NCBI GenBank assembly: GCA_947040555.1
Contig: CAMRBW010000018.1
Coordinates: forward strand, 1-45,017
Length of the DNA: 45,017 nucleotides
Direction: 5' to 3'
DNA from: an uncultured Oceanospirillales bacterium
GTDB taxonomy: Bacteria > Pseudomonadota > Gammaproteobacteria > Pseudomonadales > Endozoicomonadaceae
Position numbers and translations under genes: made by a program. The notes under the pieces are model-generated. The model had not been told where the DNA came from, did not search any database, and saw only the letters and a list, made by a program, of their open reading frames with translations. Within the stretch, counting starts at the first letter, position 1. Each line of letters opens with the position of its first letter. Below, one piece after another: positions 25,849 to 35,763 of this stretch.

Positions 25849-26300
25849 ATCTCAGCCTGTTGGATCTGTTGATGTCCAGGGTGTCATCCGGTGACCGCAC
25901 CACGGACCTGCGTCTGTCGGTGCTGGAAAATATCAAGTTCCTGCTCGAATCCCGCCAGCCGCTGCTTGAGGTGGGTGAAGAGTATCCGGCCTCCTGCCGG
26001 TCCCTGTTGCGTTATGGTCTGTCGGTCCATCATCTGGGCCGCAGCTACTTTCAGGCCAACCGGCTATTGAGGGAGGTTGAAGAGCTGCTTCGGGATTATG
26101 AGCCCCGGCTGACTGAGATCATGGTTGAGATGGTCGCCTTGAATGAGCGGGACAACAGTATCCGTTTTCATATTGAAGGCGTGCTTCTGGACCGGCACCA
26201 GCGAATTCCCGTGGGCTTTGATTCGGTGCTGAATTTGACCGATGCCCAGGTGGATATTGTTAATACCGAGGAGGTTGGTATGGAGAGTGGTATTGCCTGA
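25845..26300 (+). CDS. tssE: Type VI baseplate protein TssE (gp25-like)
   Basis: The 151-residue product belongs to the gp25/lysozyme-like baseplate family. 'LRLSVLENIKFLLESRQPLLE' near residue 24 and 'YPASCRSLLRYGLS' correspond to the usual 'SV..NL..LLNTR' and 'YG..D' blocks. The later 'EIMVEMVALNERDNSIRFHIEGVL' is typical. TssE links the baseplate wedge to the sheath. It starts within the stop codon of the upstream gene and ends eight bases before the tssF ATG. Confidence 0.9.
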   Translation: MNLSLLDLLMSRVSSGDRTTDLRLSVLENIKFLLESRQPLLEVGEEYPASCRSLLRYGLSVHHLGRSYFQANRLLREVEELLRDYEPRLTEIMVEMVALNERDNSIRFHIEGVLLDRHQRIPVGFDSVLNLTDAQVDIVNTEEVGMESGIA

Positions 26301-26307
26301 CTCATTG

Positions 26308-28083
26308 ATGGCCTGGTACGAACGGGAGCTGACCCTGCTCTGGGAAGGGGCCCGGCGCTTTGCCGAACAGCATCCCCAGCAGGCCCAGCATCTCGGTATC
26401 AGCTATGACACGGTGGATGACCCCCATGTGGCCCGGGTGATTGAATCCTTTGCCCTGTTAACCGCCCGGATGGCGCGTCAGGCTTCAGAAGAGTCCGGCC
26501 AGATTTCCATCGATCTGCTGCAGGTGATTTTCCCCCAATACCTGCAGCCGCTGCCTTCGGCCAGTATGATCCGGATTGCCCCCGACATCGACCAGCCATC
26601 GGTGACCAGCCTGCCGCCGGGCACCCGCTTCCGGGTGTATAGTGACGATGACCATTACTGCCAGTTCCGGACTACAGGTCAGCTGGAACTCTGTCCGTTT
26701 GATATTGTCGGCACCCACATTGAACGTCGGCCTTTCGGCCGGGAAAATATTCCCTGCCCGGAGCAGACGGTGGCCACGCTCAGTCTGGATTTCGCCATGC
26801 TGGATCAATCCCGTAGCTTTAATGAGCTGGGGGAGGACTATGAGCTGACCATTTATTTCCGGGGTATCGCCCGACAACAGGCGCTGATGTATGACCTGCT
26901 GTGCCGGGATCTGTGCAAAATATTGGTGGTGGATCGGCAGGGCCGGTGCGAGGCGCTGCCATTGGCGTCATTTTCGCCGGTTGGCTTTGGCGAAGGTGAG
27001 CGTCTGATAAACCATGACAATACTATTTTTGCCGGCTACCAGATGCTGGCCGAGCTGCTCTCCCTGCCGGAGCTGTTTTTCGGATTCCGGCTGAAAGGCA
27101 TCGGGGCGCTGCTGCACCAGTTTGACAGCCATGAAGTCACCCTGCTGTTCTGTCTGGAAAATATGCCGGAGGAGTTAGTGCGGGGCGCTGATCAGGTTCG
27201 TTTTCTGCTGGGCTGTGCGCCGTTGATCAACCTGTTTGACCATGTTGCTGAACCGGTGATTGTTGATCACCGGCAGCTGGACTATCCCCTGATTCCCGAT
27301 ACCCACAGCCTGAACACCCTGCACATCCAGACTGTAAAACAGGTGTTTGATATTACCGGGGAGCAACCGGTCCTGCTGCCGCCGTTGTATGGTCTGAGAC
27401 ATAACGATAGCGAACATCACTGCTTCTGGCTGTACCGGCCGGTGGATGTGGATACCGGACACTACGGTCATCTGGACGTTATGGTGACCGATAGGGATCC
27501 CGGACAAAACCAGGTCATGGTGTTGTCTCCCCATCTGATCTGCAGCAATGGTGACCAGGTGCTGGACCTGCCGGCCAACCCCAGGCTGGAGTGCATGGAC
27601 AATATTATTCTTCCGGCAGAGGCTCGGCTGCTGATGCGGCCTACGGCACCGGTCACACGGACGCTGGATATGAAAACCCGGCTCAACCTGCTGGTGCAGC
27701 TCAGTGACAATATTGTTTCACTATTTCAGGCCAGCGATCCGGCCAGACAACTGCGCAATCTTATGTCTTTGCATATCCTGCGGAAAACGACGTCGGGTGT
27801 CGCCTGGCTGGAGTCCCTGTCAGCCATCCGGGCTATGCCCCAGGTGGCCCATATTCGTATTGATGGTCACCAGTGTCTGGTGCAGGGCAGTGAAGTGGTG
27901 TTTGAGCTGGACCCGGTCAAGCTGAAACAGACCAGCATTATGATGTTTACCAACCTGCTGGATTACCTGGCGGTCCGCTTTGCCGGTTTTCACAGTTTTA
28001 TCCAGGTGGTGATTCAGCTGAAAGGTCAGCAGGGAGAATATGTTCGATGTATACGCCGTCATGGTTATCAGATCAATCGCTGA
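26308..28083 (+). CDS. tssF: Type VI baseplate protein TssF
   Basis: The open frame begins at 26242, but the family start (MAWYERELTLLWEGARRFAEQHP) is at ATG 26308, giving about 591 residues, the standard TssF length. 'VARVIESFALLTARMARQ' and 'ISIDLLQVIFPQYLQPLPS' are conserved N-terminal blocks. 'FRLKGIGALLHQF' and the C-terminal 'SLHILRKTTSGVAWLESL' continue the family pattern. TssF forms the baseplate wedge with TssG, TssE and TssK. Its 3' end overlaps tssG by 37 bases. GTG 26287 and TTG 26293 are alternative in-frame starts. Confidence 0.92.
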   Translation: MAWYERELTLLWEGARRFAEQHPQQAQHLGISYDTVDDPHVARVIESFALLTARMARQASEESGQISIDLLQVIFPQYLQPLPSASMIRIAPDIDQPSVTSLPPGTRFRVYSDDDHYCQFRTTGQLELCPFDIVGTHIERRPFGRENIPCPEQTVATLSLDFAMLDQSRSFNELGEDYELTIYFRGIARQQALMYDLLCRDLCKILVVDRQGRCEALPLASFSPVGFGEGERLINHDNTIFAGYQMLAELLSLPELFFGFRLKGIGALLHQFDSHEVTLLFCLENMPEELVRGADQVRFLLGCAPLINLFDHVAEPVIVDHRQLDYPLIPDTHSLNTLHIQTVKQVFDITGEQPVLLPPLYGLRHNDSEHHCFWLYRPVDVDTGHYGHLDVMVTDRDPGQNQVMVLSPHLICSNGDQVLDLPANPRLECMDNIILPAEARLLMRPTAPVTRTLDMKTRLNLLVQLSDNIVSLFQASDPARQLRNLMSLHILRKTTSGVAWLESLSAIRAMPQVAHIRIDGHQCLVQGSEVVFELDPVKLKQTSIMMFTNLLDYLAVRFAGFHSFIQVVIQLKGQQGEYVRCIRRHGYQINR

Positions 28084-29183
28084 TTACCTCGCTGCTGCAG
28101 GAACCCTGGCGCTGGCAGGCTGCCCAGGCGTTACGGGTGGTGGGACACATTCCCCGGATTGTGCCCCCCCGTGGAACTATCCAGAAGGGCGTTTTTCCAG
28201 AGAGCGTACCCTGGCGCTTTCACTGTGCACCGGATTATCGCTATCCCTGTGCTGAACTGTACCGGGTGTTCCGTACCGACTCTCGCACGGATAGCGGCTG
28301 GCAGCTGGTATCCACCCAGCCGGCCCTGAATGGCTATTACGGAACATTGCCTTATGTTTATCAGGATCTGGAAAAGCAGATGCGGCTGGCCGGCGATCAT
28401 GCTGGCGGTCATGCTGACGGTCATGCTGACGGTAATGAAAGCATGCTGGGCTTTTTCTCTATCTTTAGTGACCGGATTCTCAAGCACACCAACCAGATAA
28501 AACTGGATGCCAGCCTGCCGGTGCTGTTCGAACAGTGCAAACAGAAAGCCGGGCAGAAACTGACCCCGGGACACCGGCTGCTGGCGCTGGCCGGGGTGCC
28601 CTCACCAAAAACCATTCCGGTGAATAATCTGGTGCGCTACGCCGCGGCGGTAGGCCGCAAAACCACCAACCTGAAATTACTGGCGTTGATTCTGCGGGAC
28701 TATTTTTCTCTGGATTTCCGACTGGAATCACCTCCACTGATGAAAATGCCGGTGGCACCGGACTGCCGCACGCAACTGCACAGTCATGTGGATCATCGCA
28801 CCGCGTGTGCGGGCCGGCTGGGAGAGAGCTGTCTGCTGGGCAACTCCTGTTACCTGCTGCACACCTGCGTTTTTGTGGGGATTGTGGTGAATACCGGGGA
28901 GGAATACCAGGCGCTCACCGGGGACCCGCTGCTGGCTCCGGCCATTCTGGAAATGTGTTCGATCTATTTCTCCAGTCTGGTCCGATTCCGGCTGCAGATT
29001 AACTGCCCGCGCCGCTGTCTGGCCTCTCCGCAGCTGTCCGCACAACCAGCCGCTAAACCCGCGGGTCATATTGCCTGCCTGGGGCGCTTGAGTTGTCTAC
29101 TTTCGGGGTTGCACCCAGAGCAGAGGATAACGGTTGATTTCCCAGGGACTCAGGCGAGCAAAGGGAGGGACTGGCCCTTTTAA
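28047..29183 (+). CDS. tssG: Type VI baseplate protein TssG
   Basis: The 378-residue product is TssG. The start MYTPSWLSDQSLITSLLQEPWRWQAAQALRVV is the usual N-terminal helix, 'LNGYYGTLPYVY' is the conserved Gly/Pro turn, and LGRLSCLLSGLHPEQRITVDF at the end is diagnostic. It begins inside tssF (37-base overlap). A His/Ala/Asp/Gly insert around residues 117-128 is encoded by 12-bp repeats. The last residues after the family end (about 10) are variable. It is the last gene of the first T6SS run. Confidence 0.9.
   Translation: MYTPSWLSDQSLITSLLQEPWRWQAAQALRVVGHIPRIVPPRGTIQKGVFPESVPWRFHCAPDYRYPCAELYRVFRTDSRTDSGWQLVSTQPALNGYYGTLPYVYQDLEKQMRLAGDHAGGHADGHADGNESMLGFFSIFSDRILKHTNQIKLDASLPVLFEQCKQKAGQKLTPGHRLLALAGVPSPKTIPVNNLVRYAAAVGRKTTNLKLLALILRDYFSLDFRLESPPLMKMPVAPDCRTQLHSHVDHRTACAGRLGESCLLGNSCYLLHTCVFVGIVVNTGEEYQALTGDPLLAPAILEMCSIYFSSLVRFRLQINCPRRCLASPQLSAQPAAKPAGHIACLGRLSCLLSGLHPEQRITVDFPGTQASKGRDWPF
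28392..28437 (+). repeat. 12-bp repeats in tssG
   Basis: Units G(A/G)C-G(A/G)T-CAT-GCT repeat nearly four times (28392-28437), encoding a GDHA/GGHA/DGHA/DGN insert. The unit keeps the frame. Confidence 0.8.
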
Positions 29184-29510
29184 ATCGCAAAGAAATATAG
29201 GGTTTGCCCCTGTTGGTAAGAGTCTGTGCCAATGGTTGGTAGAAGCCGTCTCAAAATCGCTGAATCAAATGCCGATTGCAAACCAATTGCACGAATGCAA
29301 GAAAATTGGCTCCTTTATACTCGGGATACACAAAGCAACAGGAAGACCATGACGGTCCATAAGCCTCATGATTTTGGTTCTCTTCCCTTTCTTGGTTTTA
29401 CCGACGGCAGCTCCCCCTTTTTCAGCAGTGGCAAGGCAGGAGACGGATTGATAGGCTGTTGCAACAAAGTCTCTGGGATTAACCCGTCAGTTTTCCCTGG
29501 TCATCACACT
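29184..29510. other. Gap between tssG and the antisense gene
   Basis: This 327-base stretch lies between the converging 3' ends of tssG and the 1035-residue gene. No clear terminator was found. An open frame from 29226 (152 codons) runs antisense into the next gene and has no recognisable features. Confidence 0.5.
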
Positions 29511-32500
29511 TCATGCGCTTGGGATAGGACGAACATCTACCTCAGCGGGATGTACAGTGTCTTGCTGGATCGAGACGGGGCAGTCTTTGTCTTTAATCAT
29601 CTCATTCAGTGCCTGCGCCATCTTTGTTTTGATTATCGGGAGGGAAGCAGGATTAGAAACGGCAATATCTGTGTCTCTGGTTAATAATGTAGCCATCATC
29701 TTTTGATAGGTAATACCAGAGGGCATATTTTGTTCTTGCTCTGTTAACAGTTTGTTCAGGAGTTCTTTGCCCCATAAATGGTTGATTTGGAAATTGCAGG
29801 CTCTGCTACCGGTAATGATCAGGATATTTAGATCATTTTTGGACTTTAACTTGGGTATGAAATCGATTATTTTTTGGTGAAAGTAGTTGCGTATTTCTTG
29901 CTTTTCCTTGCTGGGAATAAGTATTCTTATATTAGCTATTGTCAATCTATCTGCAGTTAGCTGTCTCTGTGGTTGTTCATTTTCTGGAGTCCTTTCTATT
30001 TTCTGGGTATTGCCTGACGAGAAATAATTTACATGAATGGCAACGTCAAAAATGGCACCATATTTTTTCAGTAATGTATAGATAGATTCTTCATTTTCTG
30101 GTAATTCAACTGGTAATTCACATGTAATTTTTTGATTAAGTTCGGTGTGCTTTAGTAGCGTTATAATAGTTGGTGATTGATCCGCTGATAGATATATTGT
30201 TTCTTTGTGTTTGTTTTTGTAATGTTCAAAATATTTGTTTTGTTGTTTTAATGCGGTATTGTTATTTTTTAATTCTTCAAATATATCTGAGATATCTTTT
30301 TTAGATTTTTCTGTTTTCAATTGGTCAGGGTATTTACTTTTCAGAATTTCGTAACGCTTGTTCCATACGAATATTAATCCATCGCTAAAGATATTCAAGG
30401 CTTCTATCAAAGACTCGGTTGAATCAAAGAGGATATTAATAGCTGTTACCTGTGCATCGGCTTTGATATCCCTGGTGTTCAGATCCAGAATGGTGCTAAT
30501 GTGTTGTGAAATTTCCAGGAAAGATTTCTGTGCCTTATTATCGAAGTCTTTGAATTGTCTGGCGGCCGCGGTAAAATTACTTGTTATTGGTTTATCTGGA
30601 AGTTTATTGGAATGTAGTATTAACGTTATAAATGGCTCGATATTACGAGCAAGTTCCTTGCATCGATTGATTTGTCGAGACATTTCGATAACCTGTTTAT
30701 AGCCTAAAATCAGTGGAGTCAGGAAACTCGCAGGTAATGTGTCATGAGTTTCGTGATCTTTTTTCAGATGATCATAAGTGTCATCTAAATCAATTGACCG
30801 CAGGGATTCAACGACGTTTTTCATATCCTGCTGTTTCAGTGCTTCGGATATGTTTTGCAAGGCCACGATTGGGTCTGCCCGGATTTTTCCACCTTTACCG
30901 ATACTCAGCCATGGAGTGTTACCGTCATCGTATGAACTGGGTGGCTGTACAATAGCAGCTGTTGCGCCAGAGGATTCATGGCTTGTATCGGTAATGGCAA
31001 AGTTTTTTGTCATCACTTTCGTTGATGGCTGCGTTGGAGGCGATAAGGAAAACATCTCACTCTTCTGGTGGTTTTTATGTTGGTTCTCTGACCTCGTGTT
31101 ATTTTTCGGTCCTGCGGCTGCCTCCTTGAAATATTCCGCAATGAAGTTGATATTTTTTTCATGTTGTTTATCCAGTTCCATACTGTACTTTTCTATTTGT
31201 TTTTGTATGTTTGAAAATGAATTGTCCGATGCGTCCACAAGATTATTTTCAATCAGATTACGTTTCCATTCGTTAAACAGGTCCAGTAAAGATCGCAGTT
31301 CTTCAATATGGATAGAGTACTTGTTTTGCTGGTATCGTCGTTGAATATGATCATGTTGAAAGATGTACGATACTGCCCTGCAGGCTTCTTTGAAATAATC
31401 ACGTAGAGGAAAAAAACGGATTTTTTTACTTTCTTCACGGTCATGTTCAATTTGTCTTTTTTGGTAGGGGAAGCGGGTCTGTACTAAATTCTGGAGGATA
31501 CGTAGAGCTGCGCTCCATTTTTTTTCAAGCACAAGTTGGATCAATAGTTCTGCGTAATTAAGATGATTTTCAATAACGTTTTTTTCGTTTGGTTGTGCTT
31601 CAATTTTTATAAAATGGTTATGACGCGAGTAACGTTCAAAAATATGTAGCGATTTCTTCCTTTCTTTCACAAGATAGTCTGACCGTGCTTGTTGGTTAGA
31701 TTCTATTGTTATTTGGTGATCAATTTCAGCAGTGGTAAGCCATGATATGTTTGCATAAAACTTTTGGTCTAAAAAAGTTGCCTCGCACCGGGAGGTGCTG
31801 AATTCTGCTTTTAGAGGACGGAGTTGTGCGTTATTGATGGAACTCATGGTGTTGTCAAAGTAATGACCAATGCTATGATGGTCACTAATTGCTTTGTTAT
31901 CATTGATTATGCTCTCTGTTAGGCACTCCAGTATAATATTATTGATTGTAAGTAAACTGGTGAGTAACTGTTTTTGTGGCACTTTAAATTTTGTATTTTT
32001 AAGGATGGCTGTTTGTACATACTCCGATAGTTCTATGGTAATTTTAGCTAGTATAAACAGTGACTCAGCCCGATCTGAGTAAGTGAAATAAATGCAGGCG
32101 ATTCTGCCGGTGCCAGTTTCTTTTATTTCAAATAGGCTGAAATCGGTACTACTGGGAGGATAGTTTTTTGTGAGATGAGTGTATGTTGTTAGCAGCGTTG
32201 AAACGGTTTTTAAATCATCATTGATGATGTTTTGCATCATCTTCCATGTTATTTGTTTCTGCTTATAATTATTTATATGTTTATTAAGCTTATAAATATC
32301 TGTGCGAAAATCATTTATCTCATTACTACTGATTTTAAGAAGTTGAAGCTCTGTTGAACTGGGAGGAAAGGCTGCTCCTGGTCTCTTTGATTCCTGACAC
32401 TTTTCGACTTTTCTGTGGGGCTTTTTGGATTTTGCACCAGGACCCTTGCTGGCCCCAGTCTTCTGTTGGTCGACGTTTAATTGGACAGGACTATCAATGC

Positions 32501-32618
32501 GATTGACTGTTGAAGGATTTTGAGGGTTTTGGCCTTTTTCTGAAGTCACACTGTGTTGAGTCGCTCCATGGGATGACGTATTACTGGATACAGTTGTATC
32601 TTGTGTTAGCTCGTCCAT
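29511..32618 (-). CDS. Large AT-rich unknown protein with nucleotidyltransferase-like C-terminus
   Basis: The 1035-residue product is not recognised. The first ~90 residues are Ser/Thr/Gln/Pro/Lys-rich and probably disordered. The bulk (about 95-540 and 610-830) is helical and rich in Lys/Asn/Ile, with coiled-coil character. The C-terminal 100 residues carry ITGSRACNF (G937, S938), RDTDIAV (D982, D984) and AEVDVR (D1028), in the order of nucleotidyltransferase-fold motifs, though the gap between GS and DxD is about 45 residues, longer than usual. There is no signal peptide. The gene is visibly AT-rich next to GC-rich tss genes and lies antisense between tssG and clpV, suggesting acquired cargo, possibly a T6SS effector. 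The function is unproven. Confidence 0.75.
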   Translation of the reverse strand: MDELTQDTTVSSNTSSHGATQHSVTSEKGQNPQNPSTVNRIDSPVQLNVDQQKTGASKGPGAKSKKPHRKVEKCQESKRPGAAFPPSSTELQLLKISSNEINDFRTDIYKLNKHINNYKQKQITWKMMQNIINDDLKTVSTLLTTYTHLTKNYPPSSTDFSLFEIKETGTGRIACIYFTYSDRAESLFILAKITIELSEYVQTAILKNTKFKVPQKQLLTSLLTINNIILECLTESIINDNKAISDHHSIGHYFDNTMSSINNAQLRPLKAEFSTSRCEATFLDQKFYANISWLTTAEIDHQITIESNQQARSDYLVKERKKSLHIFERYSRHNHFIKIEAQPNEKNVIENHLNYAELLIQLVLEKKWSAALRILQNLVQTRFPYQKRQIEHDREESKKIRFFPLRDYFKEACRAVSYIFQHDHIQRRYQQNKYSIHIEELRSLLDLFNEWKRNLIENNLVDASDNSFSNIQKQIEKYSMELDKQHEKNINFIAEYFKEAAAGPKNNTRSENQHKNHQKSEMFSLSPPTQPSTKVMTKNFAITDTSHESSGATAAIVQPPSSYDDGNTPWLSIGKGGKIRADPIVALQNISEALKQQDMKNVVESLRSIDLDDTYDHLKKDHETHDTLPASFLTPLILGYKQVIEMSRQINRCKELARNIEPFITLILHSNKLPDKPITSNFTAAARQFKDFDNKAQKSFLEISQHISTILDLNTRDIKADAQVTAINILFDSTESLIEALNIFSDGLIFVWNKRYEILKSKYPDQLKTEKSKKDISDIFEELKNNNTALKQQNKYFEHYKNKHKETIYLSADQSPTIITLLKHTELNQKITCELPVELPENEESIYTLLKKYGAIFDVAIHVNYFSSGNTQKIERTPENEQPQRQLTADRLTIANIRILIPSKEKQEIRNYFHQKIIDFIPKLKSKNDLNILIITGSRACNFQINHLWGKELLNKLLTEQEQNMPSGITYQKMMATLLTRDTDIAVSNPASLPIIKTKMAQALNEMIKDKDCPVSIQQDTVHPAEVDVRPIPSA

Positions 32619-33102
32619 ACAAAATCTTATCTGCTCAGTGTAAGGTCCTTAACGGACTATATTTTCAGAATTTACGCACCAGATGCGAACAATTCCCTCA
32701 ATCTGATTTGGTTAGACATTTCACAGGTGGAAAAAGTTCATAACTGCTCATAATTCTCTGGCAAGTGAGCCACTCCTTCCTCGGCAGCCCAGTATTTCCG
32801 GGGTGACGATTCCAAAAATGCAGATTTGCCAGTCAAAAATGAGCAGTTACAAAAGTTCAACGTATCCTGGTTGTCAGCCATTCTGACAAACATGAGATGC
32901 CGTATATACTTGGGTCGCGGCCCATACGGGACAAAAGTCAGCCATTTTTTCAGTCCCTGAACTGTCACCCTTGTGGGGTACCAACTACGCTCAGCAGACT
33001 TCTTTCTTCTACTCGCAGGTTCCTTCTTTTCTTTGTGCCTTTGTATCTTTGTATCTTTGAAATTCAGTCTTTTGGTCAGGACAGAACTGGGAGGCAGGTT
33101 TT
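32619..33102. other. Divergent intergenic region before clpV
   Basis: This 484-base region separates the leftward 1035-residue gene from clpV. It contains an 11-bp inverted repeat and, near 33034-33060, a pyrimidine-rich CTTTGT(G/A)TCTTTG-type run. GGGAGG at 33089-33094 is the clpV ribosome site. No credible gene was seen; a minus-strand frame at 32738-32968 (76 codons) has no support. Confidence 0.5.
32741..32849. repeat. 11-bp inverted repeat, 87 bases apart
   Basis: TAACTGCTCAT (32741-32751) and ATGAGCAGTTA (32839-32849) are perfect complements. The enclosed 87 bases are not obviously structured. It may be a regulatory site pair or the ends of a small relic. Confidence 0.5.
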
Positions 33103-35733
33103 ATGCAACAGCTTGAACTGAAAACACTGGTTGGTCGTCTATCCCCGGAACTGCGTCAGGGGCTGGAAACGGCAGCCGGGCTCTGTGTTAACCGTGGTCA
33201 CCAGACGGTTGAACTTGAGCACTGGCTGCGGCAACTGTTCCGGGAACCCGGCCACGATATGAACCGGATTATCCATAGCCAGCAGCTGGCCAGAGAGGTG
33301 ATTGTCGATGATCTGGAGCAGCGGCTGAGCCGGTTGACCAGTGGCTATCAAGTCACTCCGGCTCTGGCGCCGGCCACGGTGACTCTGATTCAGGATGCCT
33401 GGCTGCTGGCTTCGGTAAATTTTCAGCAGAATACAGTTACCGCTTACCACCTGATACTGGCGCTGCTGGCCAAAGACAATTTTACCTTGGTGGAAACTCC
33501 GTTAACCCGGGAGTTGGAAAAAATTTCCCGGGAAAAACTCCAGGCCCTGGCCCGGCAACCGGAGGCCATGGCAGAAGCGGGTGGCTTGATGCCTGCCAGT
33601 CAGACGGCACTGGATAAATACACCATTAATATGACCGATGAAGCCCGGACACTGATGGGCGATTCCAGCCCCTTGACCAAGGGCCGTCCGACGATCATTG
33701 GCCGGGACCGTGAAATACGACAGGTAATAGATATCCTGTGTCGCCACCGGCAGAACAACCCGATTCTGGTGGGAGATGCCGGGGTGGGTAAAACGGCCAT
33801 AGTGGAAGGGCTGGCGCAGCAGGTGGTGCTGGGAGATGTTCCGGAAAATATGCAGGGGGTGGCGATCCACAGTCTGGATCTGGGGCTGTTACAGGCCGGC
33901 GCCAGCATTAAGGGCGAGTTTGAAAACCGGCTCAAGGATGTGATTAACGAAGTCAAACAGTCGGATCACCCCATTGTCGTCTTTATTGATGAGGCCCATA
34001 CCCTGGTGGGGGCGGGGGGCGCGGCAGGTCAGAATGATGCGGCCAATCTGCTGAAACCGGCTCTGGCCCGGGGAGAGTTTAAAACCATTGCCGCCACCAC
34101 CTGGTCGGAATACAAGAGGTTTTTTGAAAAGGATGCGGCCCTGACCCGTCGCTTCCAGCCGGTGAAAATCCTTGAGCCGGATGAGATCAGTGCTATCCGG
34201 ATGACCCGGGGTGTGGCCCGCTTGCTGGAAAAACATCACCAGGTACGGATTCATGATGAAGCCGTGGAGGCTGCGGTTCAGCTCTCCATTCGTTATCTGC
34301 CTGAACGACAGCTGCCGGATAAGGCCATCAGTCTGCTGGATACCGCCTGCTCCCGGGTCAGCCTGTCCCGTCACACCACCCCGGCCGCCTTGCAGCATCT
34401 GCGGCAGCACCAGCAGGCGCTGACCAGTGAACTGCAGGAACTGAAACGTGATCAGGTGACCGGCGCAGTGGTGGCTGAACGGATTGCTCTTCTGGAAGAG
34501 GAGCGGGCCACAGCAAAGACCGATGGCGAGGTATTGGAACAGCGCTGGCGGCAGGAGCAGGCGATTGTGGAAAAAATGATCGCGCTGTCTGCCCAGGTGG
34601 ATCAGCAGTTTTTAACGGCCGGGGAACCGCCGGAAACGGACGAAGTCAACGAACTTATTATGCTGCAACAGGAACTGGAAACCTGCCGGGAACAGCTGCC
34701 GCTGGTATTTGCCCGGGTGGATGCCGCCAGTGTCGCGGAAGTGGTGGCCGGTTGGACCGGTATTCCGGTGGGCGATATGCTCAGGGATGAAATTGAACGA
34801 CTGATGTCGTTGGAAAACAGCCTGTGCCAGCGGGTGATTGGTCAGGATGACGCCATTGCCGAGATCAGCAAAAGTGTTCGCATTGGTCGGGCCGGGCTAT
34901 CGGACCCGCGCAAACCGGTGGGTGTATTTCTGATGTGCGGCCCTTCCGGGGTAGGGAAAACGGAAACCGGCCTGGCTTTGGCGGATCAGCTGTACGGAGG
35001 TGAGCAGAATCTTACCGTACTGAATATGACCGAGTTCAAGGAGGAGCATAAGGTCTCCATGCTGCTGGGGGCGCCGGCTGGCTATGTGGGATATGGTGAG
35101 GGCGGTGTGCTTACCGAAGCCGTACGACGATGTCCGTATTCTGTGTTGTTGCTGGATGAAATGGAAAAGGCCCATCCCGGTGTGCACGATATTTTCTACC
35201 AGATTTTTGATAAGGGTCGGGTAACCGACAGTGAAGGTCGGGACGTGGATTTTCGCCAGACCATTATCATTATGACCGCCAATGCCGCCGACGGGGTGAT
35301 CTGCGATCTGGTGGATCAGTTTCAACGACAGGGTAATGGTATTCCGGATCGGGACACCATTCTGGCTGCTATTAACGATGAGCTGCTGCGCTATTTCAAA
35401 CCGGCCTTTCTCGGGCGGGTGACTATTATTCCCTACCTGCCGCTGAATGAGCCGGATATGACTAGAATCTGTCGTCTGGCTCTGGGGAGGATGGAGAAAA
35501 ACCTGGCCAGCCGTTATGGTGCCAGTCTCACTGTGGATGAAGCGGTGATTCAGCAGCTGGTGCAGTGGAATACCAATCCGCAGATCGGTGCCCGGGCCAT
35601 TGAACAGCAGATCAACCGCAACTTGATGCCGCAGCTGGCCGCGGAGTGCCTGGCCCGTATGGCAGAGGGGAAAACCATCCGGTCAGTCGCTATAGGTCTG
35701 GATGACCAAAGGATTGTTTATAGCATTAACTGA
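33103..35733 (+). CDS. clpV: Type VI sheath-recycling AAA+ ATPase ClpV (TssH)
   Basis: The 876-residue protein has the Clp N-domain (about 10-150), two AAA+ domains with Walker A GDAGVGKT (about 224) and GPSGVGKT (about 613), Walker B segments [15 protein letters not shown] and [12 protein letters not shown], and a coiled middle domain (about 410-530). The ClpV-type N-terminus '[34 protein letters not shown]' distinguishes it from ClpB. It disassembles contracted TssB/C sheaths. GGGAGG at 33089-33094 fits ATG 33103. It starts a second transcription unit after the antisense insertion, and the next gene follows 30 bases later. Confidence 0.96.
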   Translation: MQQLELKTLVGRLSPELRQGLETAAGLCVNRGHQTVELEHWLRQLFREPGHDMNRIIHSQQLAREVIVDDLEQRLSRLTSGYQVTPALAPATVTLIQDAWLLASVNFQQNTVTAYHLILALLAKDNFTLVETPLTRELEKISREKLQALARQPEAMAEAGGLMPASQTALDKYTINMTDEARTLMGDSSPLTKGRPTIIGRDREIRQVIDILCRHRQNNPILVGDAGVGKTAIVEGLAQQVVLGDVPENMQGVAIHSLDLGLLQAGASIKGEFENRLKDVINEVKQSDHPIVVFIDEAHTLVGAGGAAGQNDAANLLKPALARGEFKTIAATTWSEYKRFFEKDAALTRRFQPVKILEPDEISAIRMTRGVARLLEKHHQVRIHDEAVEAAVQLSIRYLPERQLPDKAISLLDTACSRVSLSRHTTPAALQHLRQHQQALTSELQELKRDQVTGAVVAERIALLEEERATAKTDGEVLEQRWRQEQAIVEKMIALSAQVDQQFLTAGEPPETDEVNELIMLQQELETCREQLPLVFARVDAASVAEVVAGWTGIPVGDMLRDEIERLMSLENSLCQRVIGQDDAIAEISKSVRIGRAGLSDPRKPVGVFLMCGPSGVGKTETGLALADQLYGGEQNLTVLNMTEFKEEHKVSMLLGAPAGYVGYGEGGVLTEAVRRCPYSVLLLDEMEKAHPGVHDIFYQIFDKGRVTDSEGRDVDFRQTIIIMTANAADGVICDLVDQFQRQGNGIPDRDTILAAINDELLRYFKPAFLGRVTIIPYLPLNEPDMTRICRLALGRMEKNLASRYGASLTVDEAVIQQLVQWNTNPQIGARAIEQQINRNLMPQLAAECLARMAEGKTIRSVAIGLDDQRIVYSIN

Positions 35734-35763
35734 ACGCAAGTCCTGAAGTAAGGTAAAGCCACC

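Noticed and set aside
29226..29684. 152-codon frame between tssG and the antisense gene
   Set aside because: It runs antisense into the 3' end of the 1035-residue gene and shows no domain or ribosome site. A remnant cannot be excluded.
32738..32968. 76-codon minus-strand gene before clpV
   Set aside because: It has no ribosome site or known features and lies inside a region with an inverted repeat and the clpV leader.
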